A DNA stretch of 64,000 nucleotides. It comes from Bradyrhizobium ontarionense. GTDB taxonomy: Bacteria > Pseudomonadota > Alphaproteobacteria > Rhizobiales > Xanthobacteraceae. Made by a program: the position numbers and the translations under genes. The number at the start of each line of letters is the position of its first letter. Position 1 is the first letter of the stretch. The stretch spans positions 6,935,001 to 6,999,000 of the forward strand of contig NZ_CP088156.1 in NCBI RefSeq assembly GCF_021088345.1. The letters are read 5' to 3'. The notes under the pieces are model-generated. The model made no database searches, was not told where the DNA came from, and worked only from the letters and a program-made list of their open reading frames with translations. Below, piece after piece: positions 25,677 through 34,213 of the stretch.

Positions 25677-26342
25677 CTACGAGGGAGGTGCGGCCGGTCG
25701 ACTTAAAGGGAATCTACAGGCTGCACCGCTCTCCGGAAAGATGGTATCTTCCCTCTTGTTTGAGATCAGGTTCCAGAACGGTTCGACTAGTTCCTTGCGA
25801 AATTGAGCCGTGTTCGAGATTGCGGACAGCGGCACAGCGAACAGCCATTCGCGTTTAGTCCAATCAGGGTTGTCACGATCGTCCTGTTCCAAGTACTGAA
25901 GTAACCGTCCACCTTCATGCGCAACGAACATATCCGCGTAGATCGGCCACCCGCTCGTGTCGAACTGGAGAGCTAACGGATCATAGGTTTTGTCAGTGAC
26001 GTTTTTCCCTGAAATGAAAACACAAGTCAAAAGGCTTTCTGACGCATGAGGTAGCGCAGCTTTAGCGGTAGTCGGTGCCGTTTCTCGATAGAGATCCATA
26101 CAGAGAAGCAATCGGCCGATCGGGTTCTTCTTCCTCGGTCCCTCAGCGTAAACCGTAGCACCGATCGACGCCCAAACATAGACCCACTCGTTCTCACTCT
26201 GCTTCTCATGCGGCGTCCAGGCAAACGATGAAACGTCAAATCCATTTGGCGCCCGAAAAAGATCGCGGGCGGATTGTTGAAGGGTTGAAAGCTCGCTCGT
26301 GACCTTCACGACGTTCAAGAATGAATTGTAGATATTCGACAT
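25677..26342 (-). CDS. Unrecognised island protein, partner of the nuclease-like gene
   Basis: 221 residues, mixed alpha/beta in appearance, no signal peptide or membrane segment. I recognise no family. Visible features are an N-terminal helix (SNIYNSFLNVVKVTSELSTLQQSARDLF), an aromatic-rich middle (ENEWVYVWASIGATVYAEGP, GRLLLCMDLYRE) and KREWLFAVPLSAI near the end. The last residues (SRPAAPPS) look low-complexity and could mark an altered C-terminus. ATG 26342 has AGGGGG seven bases upstream and lies 11 bases after the nuclease-like gene's stop, so the two form one transcript. Base use is AT-rich, like the rest of the island. Confidence 0.65.
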   Translation of the reverse strand: MSNIYNSFLNVVKVTSELSTLQQSARDLFRAPNGFDVSSFAWTPHEKQSENEWVYVWASIGATVYAEGPRKKNPIGRLLLCMDLYRETAPTTAKAALPHASESLLTCVFISGKNVTDKTYDPLALQFDTSGWPIYADMFVAHEGGRLLQYLEQDDRDNPDWTKREWLFAVPLSAISNTAQFRKELVEPFWNLISNKREDTIFPESGAACRFPLSRPAAPPS

Positions 26343-26353
26343 TGCAAAACCCC

Positions 26354-27052
26354 CTAGTGATTCAATGAGAAAGCGACTTGCTCCACTTCGATCCGAGAAC
26401 TCAGGAAAAATGCTTGACTTACGTGGAGATCGATTTCTTCCACCGCTACCGGAACAAGGCCCAATTGATCAAAACCTTCGAACGCTCCAATTCCGAGCTT
26501 CTCAAGAAACGCGACAGCGTCTTTGCACCAGATCGAGCTGGAACCTTTTGCCTCGCCAGATCGAATGACTTCTTGAAGAGCGCTCAGCACCTGATTCCAC
26601 TGGATGATGATGGTATCGGCGCATTCGAAGCTGGCAAGATCGGCCGACTTTACTAGTGAAATATGGACCCAATCTCGTTGACCTTCAGAGCAAATCCTAA
26701 CTTGATCCTGGACCTGCTGGAGATGCAACATAGCATCCCACTTTACTTCAATGATCCATCGGAACGCCTCGTTGTCGACGTATCCGTCAATGACTAGGTC
26801 CGGCTCAATCGTGTACTCATTCGCAGATCTCTCATCGACTTGGAAGCGCGGCCAAAACTGAACGTCCCGAACCTTAGCGTGACTCTCAGGCTTCCTACGA
26901 GAAAACCAGGAAAGTATCTGACCAGCGCTATTAGCGTCCATGAACTTTAGTGGACCAAATAGAGTAGAGGTAATAACATCTTCAATAACTCTACGGCCCT
27001 CAATAAGCTCGGTAGGAAGCCTAGCTCCCTTCCTGAGGTAAGCATCTAACAT
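26354..27052 (-). CDS. PD-(D/E)XK nuclease-like protein
   Basis: 232 residues. The catalytic core pattern of the PD-(D/E)XK superfamily is visible: Glu24 in an N-terminal helix (GRRVIEDVITSTLFGP), Asp85 in IEPDLVIDG, and Glu102-x-Lys104 in WIIEVKWDA, then a Gln-rich helix (LQQVQDQVRICSE). The spacing D-(16)-ExK is normal for this fold. Such proteins cleave DNA or RNA in restriction, repair or mobile-element contexts. GGAGG stands eight bases before ATG 27052. It is first in a two-gene operon convergent with the ABC-3C genes. No methyltransferase is nearby, so a classical restriction-modification pair is unlikely. Confidence 0.7.
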   Translation of the reverse strand: MLDAYLRKGARLPTELIEGRRVIEDVITSTLFGPLKFMDANSAGQILSWFSRRKPESHAKVRDVQFWPRFQVDERSANEYTIEPDLVIDGYVDNEAFRWIIEVKWDAMLHLQQVQDQVRICSEGQRDWVHISLVKSADLASFECADTIIIQWNQVLSALQEVIRSGEAKGSSSIWCKDAVAFLEKLGIGAFEGFDQLGLVPVAVEEIDLHVSQAFFLSSRIEVEQVAFSLNH

Positions 27053-27180
27053 GACAAAACCTCCGACAGAACATTTGTCCGACTGACGGGAAAAGAATCA
27101 TGCCATACCAATATAGCGCAGCGTTTCGATCTTAAACTGCAATCCAGCATGATCTCACACGAATATTTACTTCCCGTGCC

Positions 27181-27225
27181 GCTGCCCCTCACCCCAACCC
27201 TCTCCCCGTAAGGACAGGGAGAGGA
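27181..27225 (-). repeat. Truncated palindromic repeat (cctctcccc family), copy C
   Basis: GCTGCCCCTCACCCC...TCTCCCCGTAAGGACAGGGAGAGG matches the inner part of 5188-5371. It marks the right side of the AT-richer island. The rest of the 27053-27523 gap has a fragment GCCCCGGAATGACGG (27374-27388) of the cattccggg family and no gene. Confidence 0.7.
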
Positions 27226-27523
27226 GTACGGTGACCGTGCACTTAATTATGATGGCCCACTGGGCCGTTGCCTTACCGCATTGTCCGATTTCTCGGCCAT
27301 ATCAATGCTGTCACGGTTATTCCGCGTTCATTCACCAACGCGCAGCCGTTTAGCGTCTTCGCATTGACGATTGCCCCGGAATGACGGTGAAAACGCGTCC
27401 GCTTGGTTCTCGCGGAACTTTGACGACGCTGCAGGCGCACCGCCCATCATCTGATAGACTATCGACATGGTGGCGGCCGCGCGATGTTCGCGGCTGCGGT
27501 CCGATCATTCGCACAGGTGAACC

Positions 27524-28819
27524 ATGACAAAGCCGTTTCCGTCAAAAACCCATATCGGCAACCATGCGCTGCATCCGGAAACGCTGATGCTGAACTACGG
27601 CTACGATCCGCAGCTGTCGGAAGGCGCGGTCAAGCCGCCGGTGTTCCTCACCTCGACCTTCGTGTTCAAGAGCGCGGAGGACGGACAGGATTTCTTCGAT
27701 TTCGTCTCGGGCCGCCGCGAGCCGCCTGAGGGCGGCGCGGGCCTGGTCTATTCGCGGTTCAACCACCCGAACAGCGAGATCGTCGAGGACCGGCTCGCCA
27801 TCTACGAACGCACCGACAAATGCGCGCTGTTCTCGTCCGGCATGTCGGCGATCGCGACCACGATCCTCGCCGTCGTGCGCCCGGGCGATGTGATCCTGCA
27901 CTCGCAGCCGCTCTATGGCGGCACCGAGACGCTGTTCAGCAAGACGCTGGCCGGCCTGTCCATCGGCGCGGTCGGCTTCGCCGACGGCGTCGACGAAGCC
28001 GCGGTCGACGCGGCGGCGCAGGATGCGATGCGCAAGGGGCGGGTCGCGATGATCTTCATCGAAACCCCGGCCAATCCCACCAACGGCCTGGTCGACATCG
28101 CGATGGTGCGCCGTGTCGCCGACACGATCGGCCGGGCGCAGGGACATACGCCGCTGGTCGCCTGCGACAACACGCTGCTCGGCCCGGTGTTTCAACGGCC
28201 GATCGAGCACGGCGCGGACATCTCGCTCTACTCGCTGACCAAATATATCGGCGGTCATTCCGACCTGATCGCCGGCGCCGCGCTCGGCGCCAAGTCCATC
28301 ATGACGAACGTGAAGGCGTTGCGCGGCGCCATCGGCACCCAGCTCGACCCGCACTCCTGCTGGATGCTGAGCCGCTCGCTCGAGACCTTGAGCATCCGGA
28401 TGGAGAAAGCCGATGCCAACGCGCTCATCGTCGCGGACTATCTGCGCGACCACCCCAGGGCGGCCAAGGTTCATTACCTCGGCCATCTCGACGAGGCCTC
28501 GGCCGCAGGCCGCGTCTTCCGGCGCCAGTGCAGCGGCGCCGGCTCGACCTTCTCGTTCGACATCGCAGGCGGCCAGGCCGCCGCCTTCAAATTCCTCAAC
28601 GCGCTGCAGATCTTCAAGCTGGCCGTCAGCCTGGGCGGCACGGAGTCGCTCGCAAGCCTGCCCGCCAGCATGACCCATTCCGGCGTGCCGGCTGCTGTCA
28701 GGCAGAAGATCGGCATCCTGGATTCGACGATCCGATTGTCGATCGGCATCGAGCATCCCAGCGACCTGATCGCCGACATTGCCCAGGCCCTGAACGCGGC
28801 CGCGCCCTCCCCGGCGTAA
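27524..28819 (+). CDS. Cystathionine gamma-synthase family PLP enzyme
   Basis: 431 residues of the Cys/Met-metabolism PLP family (fold I). The PLP lysine is Lys240 in [14 protein letters not shown]. Substrate/cofactor segments are [32 protein letters not shown] and [15 protein letters not shown], and the C-terminal [22 protein letters not shown] is diagnostic. Members act as cystathionine gamma-synthase, O-acetylhomoserine sulfhydrylase or methionine gamma-lyase; the insert around [15 protein letters not shown] is found in a distinct subgroup whose reaction I cannot fix. Cytoplasmic tetramer by family. Base composition returns to the high-GC host pattern here. Confidence 0.9.
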   Translation: MTKPFPSKTHIGNHALHPETLMLNYGYDPQLSEGAVKPPVFLTSTFVFKSAEDGQDFFDFVSGRREPPEGGAGLVYSRFNHPNSEIVEDRLAIYERTDKCALFSSGMSAIATTILAVVRPGDVILHSQPLYGGTETLFSKTLAGLSIGAVGFADGVDEAAVDAAAQDAMRKGRVAMIFIETPANPTNGLVDIAMVRRVADTIGRAQGHTPLVACDNTLLGPVFQRPIEHGADISLYSLTKYIGGHSDLIAGAALGAKSIMTNVKALRGAIGTQLDPHSCWMLSRSLETLSIRMEKADANALIVADYLRDHPRAAKVHYLGHLDEASAAGRVFRRQCSGAGSTFSFDIAGGQAAAFKFLNALQIFKLAVSLGGTESLASLPASMTHSGVPAAVRQKIGILDSTIRLSIGIEHPSDLIADIAQALNAAAPSPA

Positions 28820-28873
28820 CTGCGCTCCGCAGCAGCGATGACAGCAAAGTCATGAGCTGATAACCCGGAACCG

Positions 28874-28929
28874 CCGCTCCCGAGATCGGAGCGGTATGCC
28901 TTAATTGGGCCCGCACGGTTCTGTGCGGG
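28874..28929. terminator. Two hairpins between convergent genes, possible terminators
   Basis: CCGCTCC/GGAGCGG (28874-28894, 7-base loop) and CCCGCAC/GTGCGGG (28910-28929, 6-base loop) sit between the convergent cystathionine-type and LysR genes. There is no clear T-tract. Confidence 0.4.
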
Positions 28930-28935
28930 GCGCGC

Positions 28936-29865
28936 TCACTGGCCAGATCCCTCGGTGCTTTTCTCGTTGGCGAGTTTGATGAAGTCCAGGAAAGCCCGCA
29001 GGGGCGGGGGAACAAGGCGGCGTCCCGAGTAGTAAAGGTGCGGCCCTGGGAAGGATGGCCACCAGTCCTGCAGGACGGGGACCAAGGCCCCGCTTAGGAA
29101 GTGCGGACGCAGCCAGTCTTCGAACAGGGCGATGATGCCGACACCGGCGATGGCCATGTCAACGGCCAGATCCATTGCGCCGCTGATGGTGACGATCAAC
29201 GGCCCCTGTGGCTCGATTCGAACCGTCTCGCCGTCACGCTCGAATTCCCACGGGCTCATCAGAGCGCCGTTCCCGAACCGTCCACGCAGGCATCGGTGAC
29301 GGAGGAGATCGCGCGGGTGCATCGGTCGTTCGAGATGCTTGAAGTAAACAGGCGCGGCGGCGATCGCCAGGCGCTGGACACGCGGCCCGATCGGAACCGC
29401 AATCATGTCCTGCTCCAGCCGGTCATCGTAGCGCACGCCGGCGTCGCAACCTGCGGCCAGGACGTCCACAAAGCCATCCTCGGCAACGACCTCCATTTGA
29501 ATGTCGGGGTAGAGCGCCAGGAAGCCGGGGAGGATGGCGGGCAACACCAGTCGCGCCGCGCTGACGGGAACGTTGAGCCTGAGTGTCCCGGCGGGCCGAT
29601 CTCGAAATCCGTTGATGGCGGCGAGTGCAGCCTCGACTTCGCCGAGCGCTGGCGCCAGCCGTTCGATCAGCCGGTGGCCGGCCTCCGTCGGGGTGACGCT
29701 GCGGGTCGTGCGATGCAGCAGACGAATGCCGAGGCTGGTTTCAAGCCGTTGGACGGTCGTGCTGAGCGTCGTGGGGCTCACGCCGAGCGTGCGTGCGGCG
29801 TCTCGAAAGCCTCTGGAGTGCGCGACCGCCAGAAACGCGTGGAGATCGGTGAGGTTGGCGGCCAA
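28936..29865 (-). CDS. LysR family transcriptional regulator
   Basis: 309 residues with an N-terminal winged HTH (FLAVAHSRGFRDAARTLGVSPTTLSTTVQRLETSLGIRLLHRTTRSVTPTEAG) and a LysR effector-binding domain. It belongs to the group with ALAAINGFRDRPAGTLRLNVP after the linker helix. It is divergent from an SRPBCC protein gene over 109 bases that contain a 7-bp T-N11-A palindrome, so it most likely controls that neighbour and itself. Inducer unknown. Confidence 0.9.
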   Translation of the reverse strand: MAANLTDLHAFLAVAHSRGFRDAARTLGVSPTTLSTTVQRLETSLGIRLLHRTTRSVTPTEAGHRLIERLAPALGEVEAALAAINGFRDRPAGTLRLNVPVSAARLVLPAILPGFLALYPDIQMEVVAEDGFVDVLAAGCDAGVRYDDRLEQDMIAVPIGPRVQRLAIAAAPVYFKHLERPMHPRDLLRHRCLRGRFGNGALMSPWEFERDGETVRIEPQGPLIVTISGAMDLAVDMAIAGVGIIALFEDWLRPHFLSGALVPVLQDWWPSFPGPHLYYSGRRLVPPPLRAFLDFIKLANEKSTEGSGQ

Positions 29866-29891
29866 TGTCCAATTCTCCGTACAGCCCGTAC

Positions 29892-29910
29892 CGATAATGA
29901 CGGATTATCG
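29892..29910. promoter_or_regulatory. LysR operator palindrome
   Basis: CGATAAT-gacgg-ATTATCG, perfect 7-bp arms with a 5-base spacer, containing the T-N11-A core of LysR boxes. It is centred in the divergent LysR/SRPBCC intergenic region. Confidence 0.7.
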
Positions 29911-29974
29911 AGGTAATGGCTACCGGTTAGATTGCCTTCAACAGCCACCCCGGCTGGCAATGAAGGAGATCAGC

Positions 29975-30481
29975 ATGTCCAAGGCCATGGAAAATCACTT
30001 GGCAAATCATCTGACGGTGGCGGTTACACACGAAGCCTTCGTGCCGGGACGGATCGATGACGTGTTCGACTTCGTGGCTGCGGAAGACGTGCTGCCGAAA
30101 ATCCTCACGGGCTATGGGCTCGTCCCCGCGGTCGCGTTCACCTCCGACATCTCCGGACCTTGGGATCAGCCTGGTTCGCATCGGGTCGTGCATCTGGCGG
30201 ACGGCAGCACGGTGGACGAAGGTGTGACGCACTACGACCGCGCCGCGTACTTCGCGTATCGGGTCAGCAACCCGAGCTTCGCCCTGAAGCACCTCATGAC
30301 CGGCGCGACCGGCCAATTCTGGTTTGAAGCGACCGAGGGCGGGACGAGGGTCAGGTGGACCTACACCTTCCACGCCAAGAACCGCCTCACCAGGTTGCCT
30401 CTGACGCTCTTCGTCAAGAGCCAGTGGAACGGGTATATGGACGTCTGCCTGAGGAATATCATCAAGCACTTCGCGTCCTAG
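29975..30481 (+). CDS. SRPBCC family protein
   Basis: 168 residues of the START/Bet v1-like fold. It opens with the typical beta-strand HEAFVPGRIDDVFDFVAAEDVLPKILTGYG, ends with an amphipathic helix (VKSQWNGYMDVCLRNIIKHFA), and has GTRVRWTYTFHAKN between. These proteins bind hydrophobic ligands in a cavity, or act as cyclases or hydrolases. ATG 29975 follows AAGGAGAT by four bases, preferred to ATG 29960. Probably regulated by the divergent LysR protein. Confidence 0.82.
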   Translation: MSKAMENHLANHLTVAVTHEAFVPGRIDDVFDFVAAEDVLPKILTGYGLVPAVAFTSDISGPWDQPGSHRVVHLADGSTVDEGVTHYDRAAYFAYRVSNPSFALKHLMTGATGQFWFEATEGGTRVRWTYTFHAKNRLTRLPLTLFVKSQWNGYMDVCLRNIIKHFAS

Positions 30482-30558
30482 CGGCCATCGCTTGATTACC
30501 TCGGCCATGTTAAGTGCAGTGTCGCCGTAATTAGCCGATCTATGGATAAGCCCTCGCT

Positions 30559-30694
30559 GTCATCGTCCGCGAAGGCGGACGATCCAGTACGCCGTGACGT
30601 CTCGGCCCGATCTTTTCGGCCGCGGAGTACTGGATGCTCCGCCGGAGCCTGCCCTCGGGCTCGCCGACGGCGAGGCCCGGGGGCGGAGCATGAC
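30559..30694. repeat. Palindromic intergenic repeat (gtcatcgtccgc family)
   Basis: It begins GTCATCGTCCGCGAAGGCGG and ends GGCGGAGCATGAC; inside, CCAGTAC and GTACTGG pair. It fills most of the gap between the SRPBCC gene and the ABM monooxygenase. Confidence 0.65.
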
Positions 30695-30755
30695 GGCGTT
30701 GGGGATGGCGAGAGCTCAACCCATCCACGGGGGCCGATTTCACGAAGACGGTCGT

Positions 30756-31094
30756 CTAGATCAAGCCGTATTGCATCCGCTCGCGCCGGGCCAGCAGCGG
30801 CAGGGCCTGGCCGGCGATATAGGTCTTGAAGTGCTCGCTGTCCTGGTGGGCCTTGAACGCGGCCTCGTCGCGGAACAGCTCGTAGAACAGGAACTGCGCC
30901 GGGTTGTCCTTGGCGCGGGAGATCAGGAACAGTTTTGCGCCGGGCTCGCGCTGCGCCTCGGGCAGAAAGCGCGACAGGATCTCGGCGACGCGGTCGGCCT
31001 CGCCGGCCCTCGCCTCCCATTGTGCCACCACCAGCAGGCCGCCGCCGCTGACGGCCTCGTTCACGGTTTTCGTCTCGATTGCATATCCGGTCAT
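30756..31094 (-). CDS. Antibiotic biosynthesis monooxygenase (ABM) domain protein
   Basis: 112 residues forming one ferredoxin-like ABM domain: LLVVAQWEARAGEADRVAEILSRFLPEAQREPGAKLFLISRAKDNPAQFLFYELFRDEAAFKAHQDSEHFKTY. The FYELFRDEAAFKAHQDSEHF helix is the diagnostic part. Such small dimers oxidise quinols or degrade haem without cofactors. ATG 31094 has AGAGGA upstream; the longer open frame crosses a repeat. No linked biosynthetic genes. Confidence 0.82.
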   Translation of the reverse strand: MTGYAIETKTVNEAVSGGGLLVVAQWEARAGEADRVAEILSRFLPEAQREPGAKLFLISRAKDNPAQFLFYELFRDEAAFKAHQDSEHFKTYIAGQALPLLARRERMQYGLI

Positions 31095-31267
31095 TGCGAT
31101 CGGTCCTCTCGTTGACGTCCTAAGAGGGCATCGATAGCTCGATTCCTGCGACCGATCCTTCGATGGCGGACGAAGGATGGATGCTTCGCCGGAGTTTCCG
31201 GCGGCAGGGCGATCGCATTTGACGAAATGCGGCAATCGCGGCACGAACGCCTGCCAATGAGTTACTC

Positions 31268-31353
31268 CGTCATGCCCGGGCTTGTCCCGGGCATCCACGT
31301 CGGTCCAAAGGCGCCGGACGACGTGGATGGCCGGGACAGGCCCGGCCATGACG
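31268..31353. repeat. Palindromic repeat (cgtcatgcccggg family), copy B
   Basis: It begins CGTCATGCCCGGGCTTGTCC and ends GGCCCGGCCATGACG, with an inner CCACGTCG/CGACGTGG pair. Same family as 7764-7849. The rest of the 31095-31584 gap shows no gene; its end should hold the glcEF promoter. Confidence 0.8.
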
Positions 31354-31584
31354 ACTTTGAAACAGCTTGGCCCGCCTCTGGCAGCGTCATATGCGATAGA
31401 ACTGCAACGCAGCGAGGCCTCGATGCCGCCGAGCACGACGGCGCGGCGCCACGCGGATCGCTCGCGAACGTTCCGTCGTGGCTGCTCTTGTGTCCGGCCT
31501 CCAACTCTTTAGAAAGGCTGCAACGCCGGTGGCCGCGCTTCGCGCTGGGCCGGCTGGCATCATCAACAAGCAAGGCGAGCAGCG

Positions 31585-32823
31585 GTGGACGCCCTCAAAG
31601 TACGCAACGCAGCCGACGTGGAGGAGGTGGTTCGCGCCGCGATCGCGAGCGAGCAGCCGCTCGATGTCATCGGCCACGGGTCGAAGCGTGGGATCGGCCA
31701 GGTCACGGCGACCAACGCCGTGCTCGACCTGTCGGCGCTGAGCGCGGTCATAGGCTACGAGCCGAACGAACTCATCATCACCGCGCAGGCCGGCGCGCCG
31801 CTCGCCGACCTGCTGTCGCTGATCGATTCCAAGAGCCAGCAATTCGCGTTCGAGCCGATGGACACCGGGCCTCTGCTCGGCACGCCGGGCCGCGGCACGC
31901 TCGGCGGCATGATCGCGGTCGGGCTGGCTGGTCCCCGGCGCATCCGGGCCGGCGGGGTGCGCGATCACCTGCTCGGCGCGCATGCCGTCTCCGGCTTCGG
32001 CGAGAGCTTCAAGACCGGCGGCAAGGTGGTCAAGAACGTCACCGGCTACGATCTCTGCAAGCTGCTGGCGGGCTCCTGGGGCACGCTCGCGGTCATGACC
32101 GAGGCGACGCTGAAGGTGATGCCGCGGCCGGAATCCGAGCGCAGCCTGGTGCTGCGCGGGCTCGATGATCTCACCGCCAACCGGGTCATGACGGCGGCGC
32201 TGGGCTCGGCGTTCGACGTCTCCGGCGCCGCGCATCTGCCGGCCTCGGCGCTGCGGCCCGAGGTCGAGGGGCTGAGCCTGATCGGGGCGCCGCGCGAGGC
32301 GGTCACGGTGCTCAGGCTCGAGGGCATCACGGCCTCCGCCGCGCATCGTGCGGCGTCGCTCGCCAGGCAGCTCGCGACGTTCGGCGCCGTCGACGTCATC
32401 GCGGACGACGCTTCCGCCAAGGTCTGGAGCGCCGTCCGGGACGTGCTGCCGTTCGCCGCCAATGGTCCGCTCGGCGCCTGGCCGGTGTGGCGGATCGTCT
32501 GTCCGCCGGTGTCCGGCGGTGCCGTCGGGCAGGCGCTGACGCGCCAGACCGGCGGCGAGGTGATCTACGATTGGGGCGGCGGGTTGATCTGGGCGGCACT
32601 TCCGCCGAAGCCGGACGCCTCCGTGGGCCTGGTGCGCAAGCATGTGGAGGCCGCCGGCGGTCACGCGACGCTGCTGCGCGCGTGGGACGAGATGCGCCTC
32701 GCCGTCGATGTGTTCCAGCCGCAGTCCCCCGGTGTGGCGGCGCTGGAAGATCGGGTTCGCGCGTCCTTCGATCCGAAGACCATTCTCAACCGCGGCCGTA
32801 TCAGGCGGAGCGTTGCGTCATGA
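31585..32823 (+). CDS. glcE: Glycolate oxidase subunit GlcE, FAD-binding
   Basis: 412 residues with a PCMH-type FAD domain: VIGHGSKRGIG, then APLADLLSLIDSKSQQFAFEPMD, TPGRGTLGGMIAVGLAGPRRIRAGGVRDHLLGAHAVSG and KTGGKVVKNVTGYDLCKLLAGSWGTLAVMTEATLKVMP. Shorter than GlcD and lacking its substrate segment, as GlcE does. It is the second flavin subunit of membrane-associated glycolate oxidase. Start is GTG 31585 with AAGGCGAG upstream. Its TGA overlaps the glcF ATG (ATGA), coupling the two. Confidence 0.92.
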   Translation: MDALKVRNAADVEEVVRAAIASEQPLDVIGHGSKRGIGQVTATNAVLDLSALSAVIGYEPNELIITAQAGAPLADLLSLIDSKSQQFAFEPMDTGPLLGTPGRGTLGGMIAVGLAGPRRIRAGGVRDHLLGAHAVSGFGESFKTGGKVVKNVTGYDLCKLLAGSWGTLAVMTEATLKVMPRPESERSLVLRGLDDLTANRVMTAALGSAFDVSGAAHLPASALRPEVEGLSLIGAPREAVTVLRLEGITASAAHRAASLARQLATFGAVDVIADDASAKVWSAVRDVLPFAANGPLGAWPVWRIVCPPVSGGAVGQALTRQTGGEVIYDWGGGLIWAALPPKPDASVGLVRKHVEAAGGHATLLRAWDEMRLAVDVFQPQSPGVAALEDRVRASFDPKTILNRGRIRRSVAS

Positions 32824-34139
32824 AGACCGAATTCACCCTGGCGCAGCTGGCCGACCCCGATATCGCGGTGGCGGACAAGATCCTGCGCGCCTGCGTCCAT
32901 TGCGGCTTCTGCACGGCGACCTGTCCGACCTATGTGCTGCTCGGGGACGAGCTCGACAGCCCGCGTGGGCGGATCTACCTGATCAAGCAGATGCTCGAGA
33001 AGGACCAGGCGCCGACCGCCGACGTCGTCAAGCACATCGATCGCTGCCTGTCCTGCCTGTCCTGCATGACGACCTGTCCCTCGGGCGTCCACTACATGCA
33101 CCTCGTCGATCAGGCGCGGGTGCGAATCGAGGAGACGTTCCAGCGCCCGCTGGCGGACCGGCTGTTGCGCGCCGTGCTCGCCTACGTGCTGCCCCGGCCG
33201 CGCGAGTTTCGCCTCGCCATGACCTTGGCGCGGCTGGGCCGGCCATTGAAGGCGTTGCTGCCTGCGACCTCCGCTTCAGCCGGGCCTGCGCCGGGCCTGC
33301 TGCGGCGCCTGCGCGCCATGCTCGATCTCGCGCCCGGCAAGCTGCCGGCACCGGGCCCGTCCGGCGGCAGCGTGTTTCCGGCGCAGGGCGCGCGTCGCGG
33401 GCGTGTGGCGCTGCTGCAGGGCTGCGCGCAAGCTGTGCTGGCGCCGCGAATCAACCAGGCCGCCATCAACGTCCTGACGCGGCACGGCATCGAGGTCGTG
33501 CTGGTCAAGGACGAGCAATGCTGCGGTGCGCTGACCCATCACATGGGGCAGGACGCTGATGCGCTGGCAAAGGCGCGCGCCAACGTCGATGCATGGACCG
33601 CCGAGGCCCGGCGCGGAGGGCTCGATGCCATCCTGATCACGACGTCCGGCTGCGGCACCGTGATCAAGGACTACGGCCACATGCTGCGCGAAGACCCGCA
33701 ATATGCGGCACCGGCCGCCACCGTCTCGGCGCTCGCGAAGGATGTCAGCGAGTATCTCGCGGGCTTCGATCTGCAGCCGACTTCTCAGCACGATGACATC
33801 GTCGTCGCCTATCACTCCGCATGCTCGCTGCAACATGGGCAGAAAATCACGAGCATTCCGAAAGAATTGCTTTCCAAGTCCGGATTCGTGGTGAAAGATA
33901 TACCGGAGAGTCATCTGTGTTGCGGTTCGGCGGGGACCTACAACATTCTCCAGCCTGACATTGCGATGAAGCTGCGTGATCGCAAGGTCGCCAACATCGC
34001 GACCGTCAGGCCGAATGTAATCGCGGCAGGCAATATCGGCTGCATGATGCAGATTGCCAGCGGCACGACCGTCCCCGTCGTCCACACCGTTGAGCTTCTC
34101 GACTGGGCGACGGGCGGTCCGCGACCAGGATTGATTTAA
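32820..34139 (+). CDS. glcF: Glycolate oxidase iron-sulfur subunit GlcF
   Basis: 439 residues. Two 4Fe-4S clusters are bound by CVHCGFCTATCP (Cys25, 28, 31, 35) and CLSCLSCMTTCP (Cys76, 79, 82, 86). Two CCG domains follow (EQCCGALTHH and SHLCCGSAGTY), typical of GlcF/HdrB-like electron-transfer subunits. It passes electrons from the GlcD/GlcE flavins to the quinone pool. The frame is open far upstream, but ATG 32820, overlapping the glcE stop, gives the known N-terminus (MKTEFTLAQL). Confidence 0.94.
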   Translation: MKTEFTLAQLADPDIAVADKILRACVHCGFCTATCPTYVLLGDELDSPRGRIYLIKQMLEKDQAPTADVVKHIDRCLSCLSCMTTCPSGVHYMHLVDQARVRIEETFQRPLADRLLRAVLAYVLPRPREFRLAMTLARLGRPLKALLPATSASAGPAPGLLRRLRAMLDLAPGKLPAPGPSGGSVFPAQGARRGRVALLQGCAQAVLAPRINQAAINVLTRHGIEVVLVKDEQCCGALTHHMGQDADALAKARANVDAWTAEARRGGLDAILITTSGCGTVIKDYGHMLREDPQYAAPAATVSALAKDVSEYLAGFDLQPTSQHDDIVVAYHSACSLQHGQKITSIPKELLSKSGFVVKDIPESHLCCGSAGTYNILQPDIAMKLRDRKVANIATVRPNVIAAGNIGCMMQIASGTTVPVVHTVELLDWATGGPRPGLI

Positions 34140-34213
34140 CGGATGGGCCCGCGCGGAGTGCCGGTCCCATCTCGCCGGATGAGTTGATCGCCCGGCGGCA
34201 ACAGGAGGTTTCG

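Noticed and set aside
25677..27052. Classical restriction-modification pair
   Set aside because: No methyltransferase motif in the partner protein or in the neighbours.
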